Below are positions 56,508-64,000 of a stretch of 64,000 bases of DNA, in pieces. Below the pieces are notes generated by a model. That model was not told where the DNA came from and made no database searches. It saw nothing but the letters and a program-made list of their open reading frames with translations. The DNA is from Desulfobacter sp. (GTDB taxonomy: Bacteria; Desulfobacterota; Desulfobacteria; Desulfobacterales; Desulfobacteraceae). The stretch covers positions 310,001-374,000 of the forward strand of contig CP054838.1 of assembly GCA_028768545.1 (NCBI GenBank), written 5' to 3'. Both the position numbers and the translations under genes were made by a program. Each line of letters begins with the position of its first letter. The first letter of the stretch is position 1.

Positions 56508-58213
56508 CAGCGCCCCAAAGACTTGCCAGACTCAACGATTACATTGACAAATGGGCAGCAGCCCGGCCAGACCATGTGGCCATGGTTCAGCATGAGGATA
56601 ATAAACAGATCTCCTATAAAAAATTTGCCCAGCTCATTGATTTTTTTGCCCTGCGCCTGCTGGACATGGGCATCCAAGAGGGGGACCGGGTGGCCACCCA
56701 GCTGGTGCTGGTGCCCGAGCACATGATCCTCATGTATGCCTGTTTTAAAATCGGGGCGATTTTTGCGCCTCTGGATGTCAGACTCACCGAATCTGAAGTG
56801 GTCAGGGATGTCAATAAAATCCAGCCCAAGGCCTTTTTCTTTCTGGGCAACACCCCTGTCAAAGATTTCAGGGAAGTGGGAAAATCCGTTCTAAAAGACT
56901 GCCCCTCGGTAAAGCATTTGATCCAGTTCACTCCGGATCCAAAACCCGGAGACCTTGCACAGGGGGCCATGGCCATCACCGATATGATGGACAAAAAAAA
57001 GCTGATCTGGCTCAAACTCAAGGAGATGGTCACAGGAAGGCTTAAAAGCGCCTATGCCAACATCCACACAAGAACCCCGGCCCTGATCATCTATACCACG
57101 GGCACCACAGGAGAACCCAAACCCGCCGTGCTCTGCCATGAAAACATCATTGTCCAGAACCAGGTCCTGGCCCGGGGATTTGGCAGCGATGTCAAAGGCG
57201 AGGACTTTGTCTGTTTGGTCAATCTGCCCCCCTCCCATGTGGGCTGTGTCACCGAGACCTTTATGACCACCCTCTATCTGGGAGGCAAAACCGTTCTTTT
57301 GAGAATATTTGATGCCAAGGCCAGTCTGGAGGCCATCCAGACCCACAAGGTCACGGCTCTAGGCCAGATTCCCACCATGTTCCGCATGCTATGGAACCTG
57401 CCTGACTATGACGCCTATGATTTGTCCTCCCTTGAATTTGTGGCATACGGCGGATCTGCCGTGGACACCGGCTTTTTAAAACGAATGGCTGCCATGGCCC
57501 CGAAATTCGGCACCGGCATCGGCATGACCGAAAATGCAGGTTTCGGCACATTCACCCCCCATGACATTCCCATTGAGGAGATGGTCGGACAGGTGGGGCA
57601 AGCCTTTGACGACCTTGCCCGGGTCAGCATCAGAAAACCCATGAACGCCGACCAGACTGCCGGACAAGAAGTCCCTGACAATGAGATCGGAGAAATCTGC
57701 TACCACCCTCCCATTGTATTTTTAGGGTATTATAACCAGCCCGAGGCCACGGCGTCAGCCATTTCCAAGGAAGGCATCCTCTACACCGGGGACATGGGAT
57801 TTTTCAAACCCATGGACGGATACAAGGCCTTATATCTTTCAGGACGGAAAAAATTTGTCATCAAGCAAAAAGGGTATAATGTTTTCCCGGGCGAGGTGGA
57901 AGAACATATCGCGGGGATGGAAGGGGTGGAAATCGCCGAAATCATCGGGATGAAACACACCCTGTTTGCCGAAGGCATATTTGCCTTTGTCCGACCCGAG
58001 CCGGGCAGAACCATCACCCCTGAAGATGTCATGGCCCATTGCAAGGCCATTGCCGCCTATAAGCGGCCGGCCCATGTGGAAATCTGGCCGTCTGACCAGG
58101 AATTTCCCCTGACAAGATCCACCAAGGTGGATAAAATAGGGCTCATCAAAAAAGCCGAGGCCATTGTGGAAGATCTGAGAAGCAAAGGGCTTTGGGATTC
58201 AGGTCAGGTATAA
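56504..58213 (+). CDS. AMP-forming acyl-CoA synthetase/ligase
   Basis: 569 residues of the ANL superfamily. P-loop IIYTTGTTGEPKPAVL, A5-like GMTENAGFGTF, adenylate-binding ILYTGDMGFFKP, and the hinge plus C-terminal Lys region (KFVIKQKGYNVFPGEVEEHI; LTRSTKVDKIGL). Activates a carboxylic acid to its CoA thioester. Coupled to the MaoC-like gene. Confidence 0.92.
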   Translation: MTAPQRLARLNDYIDKWAAARPDHVAMVQHEDNKQISYKKFAQLIDFFALRLLDMGIQEGDRVATQLVLVPEHMILMYACFKIGAIFAPLDVRLTESEVVRDVNKIQPKAFFFLGNTPVKDFREVGKSVLKDCPSVKHLIQFTPDPKPGDLAQGAMAITDMMDKKKLIWLKLKEMVTGRLKSAYANIHTRTPALIIYTTGTTGEPKPAVLCHENIIVQNQVLARGFGSDVKGEDFVCLVNLPPSHVGCVTETFMTTLYLGGKTVLLRIFDAKASLEAIQTHKVTALGQIPTMFRMLWNLPDYDAYDLSSLEFVAYGGSAVDTGFLKRMAAMAPKFGTGIGMTENAGFGTFTPHDIPIEEMVGQVGQAFDDLARVSIRKPMNADQTAGQEVPDNEIGEICYHPPIVFLGYYNQPEATASAISKEGILYTGDMGFFKPMDGYKALYLSGRKKFVIKQKGYNVFPGEVEEHIAGMEGVEIAEIIGMKHTLFAEGIFAFVRPEPGRTITPEDVMAHCKAIAAYKRPAHVEIWPSDQEFPLTRSTKVDKIGLIKKAEAIVEDLRSKGLWDSGQV

Positions 58214-58221
58214 AAAACAAT

Positions 58222-58250
58222 CAGGCCCCGGGAGGACACGCCGGGGCCTG
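58222..58250. terminator. Terminator between convergent genes
   Basis: Perfect 10-bp stem CAGGCCCCGG / CCGGGGCCTG with a 9-nt loop, after the synthetase stop. The T run is on the minus-strand side (TTTTTT), so it best fits the convergent regulator gene at 58315, but it can stop both. Confidence 0.7.
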
Positions 58251-58314
58251 CATCAAAAAGATCTGCCGTTGATACGGTCCCGGCCCTGATTAAGCCGGGT
58301 AGCAAAAAAAAAAA

Positions 58315-58884
58315 TTAAAGGTGCTTGGCTGCCCATAGCGCCGCCTGGAGCCGCTGTTTTACATTGATTTTCCCAAAAATATTCTGAAGATGGGTTTTGA
58401 CGGTATGGGGGCTGATAAACAATTCATCGGCAATCTTCTGATTGGAAAACCCCGATGAGATCAAATCAAGGATCTCTTTTTCCCGCCGGGTCAAGTCATG
58501 GGCTTTGGGCGCCGGGGTATCTGAGAGAAACTGGAATTCGCAATCCCTGCCAAAGGCCAGGGCGGTATTTTCGCCCGAGACCCTTACAACCTGGCCTTTA
58601 AGGGCAACCTTGGCCTTGTCCCCTTTTAATTCCCTGAGGGCTTCCAAGGGGATATCAATATCGATTTCCAGGGTGGTGCCCACGGCCATGGGCAGGTTGG
58701 TCGAAATCAATGCCCCGGAAGATGAAATATTCCGGGTTTTCAATGTCATTTTTGAGGTCTGGGTTACAGGATCACTCACCGTCAGGTTCATTGGGAGTTC
58801 AAGATTAAAACGTTCATTTTCCCTGCTGTTTTCCGGCACCATATCAATATCCTTGGGATCCAAATAAATTGAAGTTGATCTCAT
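58315..58884 (-). CDS. PilZ-LuxR fusion regulator
   Basis: 189 residues: the N-terminal PilZ-like domain (about 20-120) has the RxxxR element (RENER) and NISSSGALI, the PilZ c-di-GMP-binding pattern. The C-terminal LuxR/GerE HTH (about 128-189) is LTRREKEILDLISSGFSNQK, IADELFISPHTVKTHLQNIF. Suggests a transcription factor gated by c-di-GMP. A monocistronic gene; target unknown. Confidence 0.85.
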   Translation of the reverse strand: MRSTSIYLDPKDIDMVPENSRENERFNLELPMNLTVSDPVTQTSKMTLKTRNISSSGALISTNLPMAVGTTLEIDIDIPLEALRELKGDKAKVALKGQVVRVSGENTALAFGRDCEFQFLSDTPAPKAHDLTRREKEILDLISSGFSNQKIADELFISPHTVKTHLQNIFGKINVKQRLQAALWAAKHL

Positions 58885-58986
58885 TTGTATATCACGAAAT
58901 TGTCAATGTCAATCAAGACCTTGGACATAGCAGGGCTCACGCATGTAAATATTGTAAAGTGCCTATAGTTTTGATTGGTTCAAGTA

Positions 58987-60105
58987 TCATCCAAACATAA
59001 CTTCCTCCAGATATTTGATATCCATAGCAGCATTCAACCTTTTGGTTTTTACACTCCCTTTAAATGTCTTATTGTTCCGTAATAAATTTAATGCAATGTG
59101 CCGAATCGCTGCAAAATTCTCAGGAGAGTTCCCCTTTCTGACTCTGCTTTCGTCTTCACGGAACGCAATATCCAATACCCAATGCACTGAATTTTCAATT
59201 CCCCAATGCCTCCTGACAGCATTACCAAAAATATTGGGGTCGCTATCCAGGCTCGATATATAATATCGCTTTTCATGACTGATCTGGCCGTCCATTTCCC
59301 GGGTGGATTCAATCATTCCAATACTTTTCAAACCTTTCCAACTTTTTTTATCTTCAAACCAATCAATATCAGAGGTTATCACAGCCCTGCGCGTTTCGAC
59401 TCGACCGTGCCCTCCGTCAACACTGGTCTGTTCATTAAACTGGTACCCCTGATTTTTCATTTCTTCCATTTTATTGAAAAAAAGTACCGCTTCATCATGC
59501 AAGGTTTTATGATTTTCTTTCAGGGCAAGGACATAGTCACACCCTTTGTTTATTATGGTTTCAGCGATTTTCTTTTGAGTGCCCATGGCATCAATGGTTA
59601 TAATGCAGCCCGAGATATCTAAAAGTTTTAAAAGATTTGGAATGGCCGTAATTTCATTTGATTTTTCTTCGGTTTTTAATTGCCCTAAAACCACTTTATT
59701 AGACGAAGCCCACGCACTGATCATATGAATGGCTTTCTTATCATTGGAGGTATCGTGTGAACGCCTTAGAGTTTTGCCGTCGATTGCAATGACTTGACCT
59801 TTGGTCATCTTTGCAACCGACTGAACCCAGTGCATAAAACTGCTCTGAAATTCATTCGGGTTCATCCTTTCAAAAATTCTGCCAAAGGTGTCATGGGAGG
59901 GTATCCCATGGGGAAGGCTTAGAAATTTTGACAACCACCTTTTTCTCTTTTTGCCAAAGTTTTCAATTTGCTCATAAGTGTCTGCGCCAGCAACTACCGC
60001 ACAAATTGCGATGATGACGACATCAATTAAATTATGAAGCTTATTGTGGTGTCTGGGGTCCTGAATATTGTCAAAAAAAGTTTCAAGAGATTTTTTTTCG
60101 TTCAT
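58987..60105 (-). CDS. ISAs1-family transposase
   Basis: 372 residues, start ATG 60105 after AAGGAG (TTG 60111 is too close to it). N-terminal DUF4338-like DDE_Tnp_1-associated region (FFDNIQDPRHHNKLHNLIDV), then catalytic Asp in GQVIAIDGKTLRRS, ITIDAMGTQKKIAE, and HWGIENSVHWVLDIAFREDE near the end. Full length. I could not define matching terminal repeats, so the element borders (somewhere in 58885-58986 and 60106-60207) are open. Confidence 0.93.
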   Translation of the reverse strand: MNEKKSLETFFDNIQDPRHHNKLHNLIDVVIIAICAVVAGADTYEQIENFGKKRKRWLSKFLSLPHGIPSHDTFGRIFERMNPNEFQSSFMHWVQSVAKMTKGQVIAIDGKTLRRSHDTSNDKKAIHMISAWASSNKVVLGQLKTEEKSNEITAIPNLLKLLDISGCIITIDAMGTQKKIAETIINKGCDYVLALKENHKTLHDEAVLFFNKMEEMKNQGYQFNEQTSVDGGHGRVETRRAVITSDIDWFEDKKSWKGLKSIGMIESTREMDGQISHEKRYYISSLDSDPNIFGNAVRRHWGIENSVHWVLDIAFREDESRVRKGNSPENFAAIRHIALNLLRNNKTFKGSVKTKRLNAAMDIKYLEEVMFG

Positions 60106-60207
60106 TGGCAACTCCTTGTGTTTATTGCCATATATATCGTATCTGTGCAGCGATGTCTAGGAAAATTTTGTTCGATGCTCATATACTATAGCAAGCCAGG
60201 AGAGCCA

Positions 60208-60345
60208 GGCTGGGATAGGGTGAAGGGGGTGGAGTGGCGTAAATGAGCGGCCCGCCAGGACGGCATAGGTCCGATCATTTCCGCTTCTTAAGCGGTCAGG
60301 ACGACCGCTTAAGATTTAACGGAATCCCCCTCACCTATTCCAGCC
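60208..60345. repeat. Foldback element with nested hairpin
   Basis: The outer arms GGCTGGGATAGG (60208 on) and CCTATTCCAGCC (60334-60345) pair, with extended imperfect pairing next to them (GTGAAGGGGG with CCCCCTCAC). A perfect inner hairpin TTAAGCGGTC / GACCGCTTAA lies at 60288-60312. Non-coding. It fills most of the 60112-60428 gap. Could be a small non-autonomous mobile element or a structured RNA. Confidence 0.5.
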
Positions 60346-60428
60346 GGGTAAGGACGAATCTTAATAAAAGTTACATGCGATGACCCTGTTGGACATAGGG
60401 TTTTTAAATCTGCCTTGGGGTCTTTTCC

Positions 60429-60695
60429 TTATTTTAACTGGCTGTCCTTGCTTCCCTTTCGATTTATTCCGCCCTGTTTTTCCTGCCGGGTTTCCAGTTC
60501 AGCCTGGCAGGTCACACAGAGTCTTACCCCGGGCACGGCCTTCTGCCTTGCCCGGGGAATTTTTTCTTCGCACAGGGCGCAATGGGTCAGGCTCTTTCCT
60601 TTGGGCAGCCGGCTTCTTGCAAGCTTTACCCCGTCATCTATGCCTGCATCGATCTGCTCTTGTACGGCCCCGTCCCGGGCCCATCCCACTGCCAT
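60429..60695 (-). CDS. DksA/TraR-type zinc-finger protein
   Basis: 88 residues. C-terminal four-Cys finger CALCEEKIPRARQKAVPGVR then LCVTCQAELE, as in short TraR/YbiI proteins that bind the RNA polymerase secondary channel. The N-terminal coiled-coil is short. The ATG follows AAGGAG. Upstream on the same strand is the Lrp-type regulator, 36 bp away, so they may be co-transcribed. Confidence 0.85.
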   Translation of the reverse strand: MAVGWARDGAVQEQIDAGIDDGVKLARSRLPKGKSLTHCALCEEKIPRARQKAVPGVRLCVTCQAELETRQEKQGGINRKGSKDSQLK

Positions 60696-60731
60696 TGGGT
60701 TTCTCCTTTTACTTTTGGATCAGGTTTTGGC

Positions 60732-61190
60732 CTAATTTTCCTGATCTTCCCCCTTTGAGGAGGAAAGAACAATACTGGTCCGGGTTTTGCCAAAGGGGCT
60801 GAACCCTGCCACAACCGTTTCAAGATCAGCCACGGAACCCGCTTTTACCTTGAGAATAAAGGCGGACCGGCCACTGATATGATGGCATTCAATTACCTGG
60901 GAAATACGAGCCGCCGTCTGCTTGACCCGATCGTAAAGCCCGCAAGCCGCATCCAGTTCGATAAATGCCGTAACCCTGGATTGGGCGCGTTTTTTTTTTA
61001 TCCTTGCATGGTATCCCAGGATAATGCCGGCCTCCTCCATCTTCCTGACCCGTTCGGTCACCGCAGGGGTGGACAGCCCGGCCACCTTTCCCAGACGGCT
61101 GTACGAAATCCTGGCGTCAGCCTCAAGGCTCTTGAGAATTTTTTTTCCAATGTCATCCATCAACTTGTCAAACCGGAAATCCATACACAT
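60732..61190 (-). CDS. Lrp/AsnC family transcriptional regulator
   Basis: 152 residues: N-terminal HTH (about 8-60, LEADARISYSRLGKVAGLST then VTERVRKMEEAGII) and a C-terminal RAM ligand-sensing domain (about 70-145). The normal Lrp size. Ligand, probably an amino acid, and targets are unknown. Confidence 0.9.
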   Translation of the reverse strand: MCMDFRFDKLMDDIGKKILKSLEADARISYSRLGKVAGLSTPAVTERVRKMEEAGIILGYHARIKKKRAQSRVTAFIELDAACGLYDRVKQTAARISQVIECHHISGRSAFILKVKAGSVADLETVVAGFSPFGKTRTSIVLSSSKGEDQEN

Positions 61191-61306
61191 CGTCTCTGGT
61201 AAAATTAATATTTATCCATACCTCTCCACATCTAAGCCAGGGCTTGTGAAGAAAATATGGTTGAAACGACTATACATAAAGATCAATTCTTTTATCAAGG
61301 GGATTT

Positions 61307-61912
61307 TCAATTGGCGGCCAGGGCAGAGATGTCCTCCCAGAAAGGGCAGCGGATCATTCTGTCATGATCCGGGCAGTCCCAGTTCCAGGGCCGATCCTTT
61401 AATGCGGTCACCACCCCCATTTCCCTGGCCAAAAACAAGGCCATCTCCCCTGAATCCTCAACGGCCAGGTCATAGGGCCTTGAGGCCAGCTCTGTCTTGG
61501 AAATGGCAATGGACAGATCATTTCCCGGGCGCTGGTACTTATCCACCATGATAAAATTATCATGGGGAACCCCCTGGTTTTCAAGCCATTCAAGGGTCAC
61601 CTGCCGGGCAGAACTTGGCCGGCCCGTGACAATATCAATACAATGCCCCTGGTCCGCCCAGGATCTCAAGGTTTCCACGGCCCCGTCCACAGGCGCAAAC
61701 CCTAAAAGAAAATCAGGCTGATGCACCCGGTCAAAAAAATAATGAAACTCATTTTCCGTGAGCTGAAAAGAGGCCCTCAGATCAAAGGAGGTCAGGGCCT
61801 CAAATGCCACCTTTCTTCCAAACTCCTGCTCCACAATCCGGGTATAGGTTTCAGTGGTTTTTGAAATCACGTCATCCACATCCACATATATTTTTTTGGG
61901 GGCTGTCTGCAT
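61307..61912 (-). CDS. HAD-superfamily phosphatase (5'-nucleotidase-like)
   Basis: 201 residues from ATG 61912; the frame is open to 61948 with another ATG at 61942. Motif I DVDDVISKT, motif II-like IVTGRPSS, and a late acidic segment AVEDSGEMAL with a preceding Lys. The layout resembles NT5C-type deoxyribonucleotidases and related small HAD phosphatases. Substrate not determinable. Confidence 0.75.
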   Translation of the reverse strand: MQTAPKKIYVDVDDVISKTTETYTRIVEQEFGRKVAFEALTSFDLRASFQLTENEFHYFFDRVHQPDFLLGFAPVDGAVETLRSWADQGHCIDIVTGRPSSARQVTLEWLENQGVPHDNFIMVDKYQRPGNDLSIAISKTELASRPYDLAVEDSGEMALFLAREMGVVTALKDRPWNWDCPDHDRMIRCPFWEDISALAAN

Positions 61913-62051
61913 TAGTTTTGTATTCTCCCGGATAAAATCCATACTCAAACCAGGGGCATGATCTCATGTCCAAAGATCCGGGTCAAGCCAGAGAGATTTT
62001 CATTTCTTTTTTACCTTTTTTTTCTTGCCTCATCCCGTTGAAACTGGTTGA

Positions 62052-63374
62052 ATGCCTGGCATGAAAATAACGAATTATCACTCGGACAGGATAAAGATTG
62101 AATTTTTTGAGGCTTGTCCGGGTCAGGCCTGGTGTATTCACGGCAGCAACCGCTCAGGCATTGAAGATTTTTTCACCCTTTTGGCAGAAGAGACCGAAGA
62201 GACGTCCAAGAGCCAGATCCAGCGTCCCACTAGCTGCGGTCTATTTTCATTCGCCGATCAACAGGCCCGGTTTGAACAGGAATTAAAAAACAACGATACC
62301 GACTTCATGGACCGCATTGATCCGGGGACCCCGGCCAGGGACCTTCTCGTTTGCCCTGAAGACCACAGGGCACTGATCCGGGCCTTTGACCTGGACAAGG
62401 TTCTGGACCAGGGAATTTCACAGCTTTCCACAGGCCAGTACAGGAAACTGCTACTCTTGGCCCAGGGTATTCAGATCATCATCACGGTCCATAATCCCGA
62501 GGACATCCCTTGCTGGGCCACCCATCTAGGCATCATGGACCAGGGCCGGCTGGCATTTTCAGGCGAAAAGGATATTCTCCTCAACCACTGGCCCAGCCTC
62601 ACGGTTCGACCTGACTTCAAGGTATCAATGGATGACATTCTAAAACAGGATAAAAAAAAATCCATGAACAGCCCAGCAACCGGGTCCAGAGAGGGCCAAG
62701 AACTGGTCCGCCTTGAAAACGGGAAAGCCGGCTACCTTGGAAAACCCGTATTTCAAAACCTTGACCTGGTTGTCTGCAAAGGCGACCATACCCTGATCTC
62801 AGGGCCAAACGGATGCGGAAAGTCCACCCTGATCCAGGTCATCACAGGGGATCACCCGGCCTGTTATCAAAACCGGCTATGGCTTTTCAACATCAGGCGG
62901 GGCACCGGGGAATCCATCTGGGAACTGAAAAAAAACATGGGCATTGTCAGCCCGGACCTGCACAAGAACCACATGGTGCCGGGCAGTGCCCTGGACTGTG
63001 TGCTTTCCGGGCTGTTCGACTCCATCGGCCTCTATACCAGACCCCAAAACGACCAGATAAAAACCGCCATGACATGGCTTGAACGGATCAACCTAAGGCA
63101 TAGAGCCCAGACCCCGTTTCGCGCCCTTTCCTATGCGGACCAGCGGCTGGTGCTCATTGCAAGGGCCTTGATCAAACTGCCCTGCCTGCTCATTTTAGAC
63201 GAACCCACCCAGGGACTGGACCGGGCCAACCGGGAAGCCCTGTTAAACTTTCTGGCCCGGGCAGAAGAAGAAAAAATCACCACCATCCTCTATGTCAGCC
63301 ACCGCCAAGATGAGTTCAAAGATTTTTTTGTTCACCACTTGCAGATGGAAAAGCAATCATCAACCCAAGGTTAA
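62052..63374 (+). CDS. Tandem ABC ATPase, ModF-like, with degenerate first domain
   Basis: 440 residues. The second ABC domain (about 220-430) is complete: Walker A SGPNGCGKSTLI, ModF-like LWLFNIRRGTGESIWELKK, signature LSYADQRLVLIARAL, Walker B LLILDEPTQGLD. The first (about 5-190) has GSNRSGIEDF in place of Walker A. Its signature LSTGQYRKLLLLAQ runs directly into GIQIIITVHNPEDIP, so the Walker B/D-loop segment (roughly 35 residues compared with E. coli ModF from memory) is absent. The reading frame is intact, suggesting a tolerated deletion and a domain kept for structure. Role unknown. Confidence 0.85.
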   Translation: MPGMKITNYHSDRIKIEFFEACPGQAWCIHGSNRSGIEDFFTLLAEETEETSKSQIQRPTSCGLFSFADQQARFEQELKNNDTDFMDRIDPGTPARDLLVCPEDHRALIRAFDLDKVLDQGISQLSTGQYRKLLLLAQGIQIIITVHNPEDIPCWATHLGIMDQGRLAFSGEKDILLNHWPSLTVRPDFKVSMDDILKQDKKKSMNSPATGSREGQELVRLENGKAGYLGKPVFQNLDLVVCKGDHTLISGPNGCGKSTLIQVITGDHPACYQNRLWLFNIRRGTGESIWELKKNMGIVSPDLHKNHMVPGSALDCVLSGLFDSIGLYTRPQNDQIKTAMTWLERINLRHRAQTPFRALSYADQRLVLIARALIKLPCLLILDEPTQGLDRANREALLNFLARAEEEKITTILYVSHRQDEFKDFFVHHLQMEKQSSTQG

Positions 63375-63440
63375 ACACCCGAACCTTTCATAACCTGAAG
63401 GTCAGAAACTGACAATTTGAGGGATCTGGATATTATCAGT

Positions 63441-64000
63441 TCAGGCCTTTTCTTGATCTGCAGGCAGGCAGATGGTAAATTTCGTTCCCTGGCCCGGGGT
63501 TGAAACCACGTCCATTTGTCCCTCATGATCTTCGGTCACAATAAAATAAGAGACAGAAAGACCAAGCCCTGTGCCGGCACTGGTCTCCTTTGTGGAATAA
63601 AAGGGCTCAAATATCCGTTTGCGCACCGTTTCTTCCATGCCCGGACCGTTATCCTCCACAGAGATGCAGCATCGCTCTTCTTTCTGGAAAATGCAGACAT
63701 TAATTTCAGGAGATTTATTTTCCTCTTCTTCGGCCATGGCCTGGGCGGCATTTTTAAACAAATTCAGCAATACCTGCCTGATCTTGCTCTCCTCGCAAAG
63801 CGCCTTTTTCACCCCCGGCTCAACCTGCTTGCGGATATTGATTTTTTTAAAATCATACCCATCCTTCAGGGTAAAATCGGTCCGCACCAGACGTAAAGTC
63901 TTGTCCAGGACCGCTGAAAGATCCCAGGATTGCTTTTCCAACCCAGGCTTTTGAGCAAAGCTGAGCATATTATCCACGATTTCAGCGGCATTTTTTCCGG
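63441..64000 (-). CDS. PAS-type sensor histidine kinase, C-terminal part (continues beyond window)
   Basis: The visible end has the HisKA tail (EIVDNMLSFAQ) and the HATPase domain: N box LLNLFKNAAQAMAEE, G1 EDNGPGM, F box IFEPFYSTK, G2 GTGLGLSVSYFIV. It closely resembles the kinase at 875-2707 (for example SVSYFIV.EDHEG in both), so they are paralogs of one Desulfobacteraceae-type kinase group. N-terminal sensor not visible. Confidence 0.88.
   Translation of the reverse strand, partial: GKNAAEIVDNMLSFAQKPGLEKQSWDLSAVLDKTLRLVRTDFTLKDGYDFKKINIRKQVEPGVKKALCEESKIRQVLLNLFKNAAQAMAEEEENKSPEINVCIFQKEERCCISVEDNGPGMEETVRKRIFEPFYSTKETSAGTGLGLSVSYFIVTEDHEGQMDVVSTPGQGTKFTICLPADQEKA

Noticed and set aside
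58885-60207. Defined terminal repeats for the ISAs1 element
   Set aside because: No convincing matching ends or target duplication could be found by eye, so only the transposase gene is reported.
60208-60345. Foldback as an integron attC site or group II intron end
   Set aside because: No integrase, no recognisable core sites and no reverse transcriptase nearby.

Overview
The window looks like chromosome from a sulfate-reducing Desulfobacterota, probably Desulfobacteraceae. This is an inference from gene content: an Hmc-type redox module (Tat ferredoxin subunit, NrfD membrane subunit, multiheme cytochrome), a MetF with the zinc-type C-terminal domain used in the reductive acetyl-CoA pathway, rubrerythrin, many PAS/HisKA kinases, and a probable selenocysteine codon. 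No rRNA, tRNA or CRISPR array was recognised.

Layout. 1-774: cut IS4-family element. 0.9-11.5 kb: sensor kinase, MetF/MetV, MATE exporter, rubrerythrin, radical SAM protein, a SBP-permease-ATPase transporter and a secreted protein. 11.7-12.5 kb: IS6 copy A. 12.7-15 kb: ornithine aminotransferase and a LysR regulator. 15-21.1 kb: a sigma-54-controlled operon (TusA-like, FeS subunit, NrfD, 13-heme octaheme-reductase-like cytochrome) split and partly inverted by IS6 copies B and C. 22-26 kb: 5'-truncated helicase/HTH/LexA-like fusion, stand-alone tRNA-Thr editing domain, TacAT-type toxin-antitoxin pair, QueG-like protein. 26-31.5 kb: glycine betaine importer with two binding proteins, divergent from a MarR regulator. 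31.7-36.6 kb: TPP riboswitch and thiamine uptake/salvage operon. 36.7-43.4 kb: U32 peptidase, frameshifted class I amidotransferase, flavodoxin-like protein, two-component system, asd. 43.7-55.5 kb: a six-gene operon of secreted proteins, five of which share a YYLP-type motif, one interrupted by a complete IS4 element. 55.6-58.2 kb: MaoC-like protein and acyl-CoA synthetase. 58.3-64 kb: PilZ-LuxR regulator, ISAs1 element, DksA-like, Lrp, HAD, ModF-like ATPase and a partial sensor kinase.

The strongest observation is at 15.06-16.92 kb. Two cytochrome ORFs lie in one frame, separated by a single TGA that is followed 13 nt later by a perfect 7-bp hairpin with a GGC loop. This fits a bacterial SECIS and suggests a selenocysteine multiheme reductase. 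Its operon can be rebuilt: the 8-bp flanks of IS6 copies B and C are inverted copies of each other, and joining them restores the end of NrfD, which overlaps the GTG start of the cytochrome.

The other major candidate for undescribed biology is the secreted paralog operon at 43.7-55.5 kb, whose function I cannot name. Several genes carry single-base indels, mostly in short homopolymers. Each is either real decay or an assembly error, and is flagged where it occurs.
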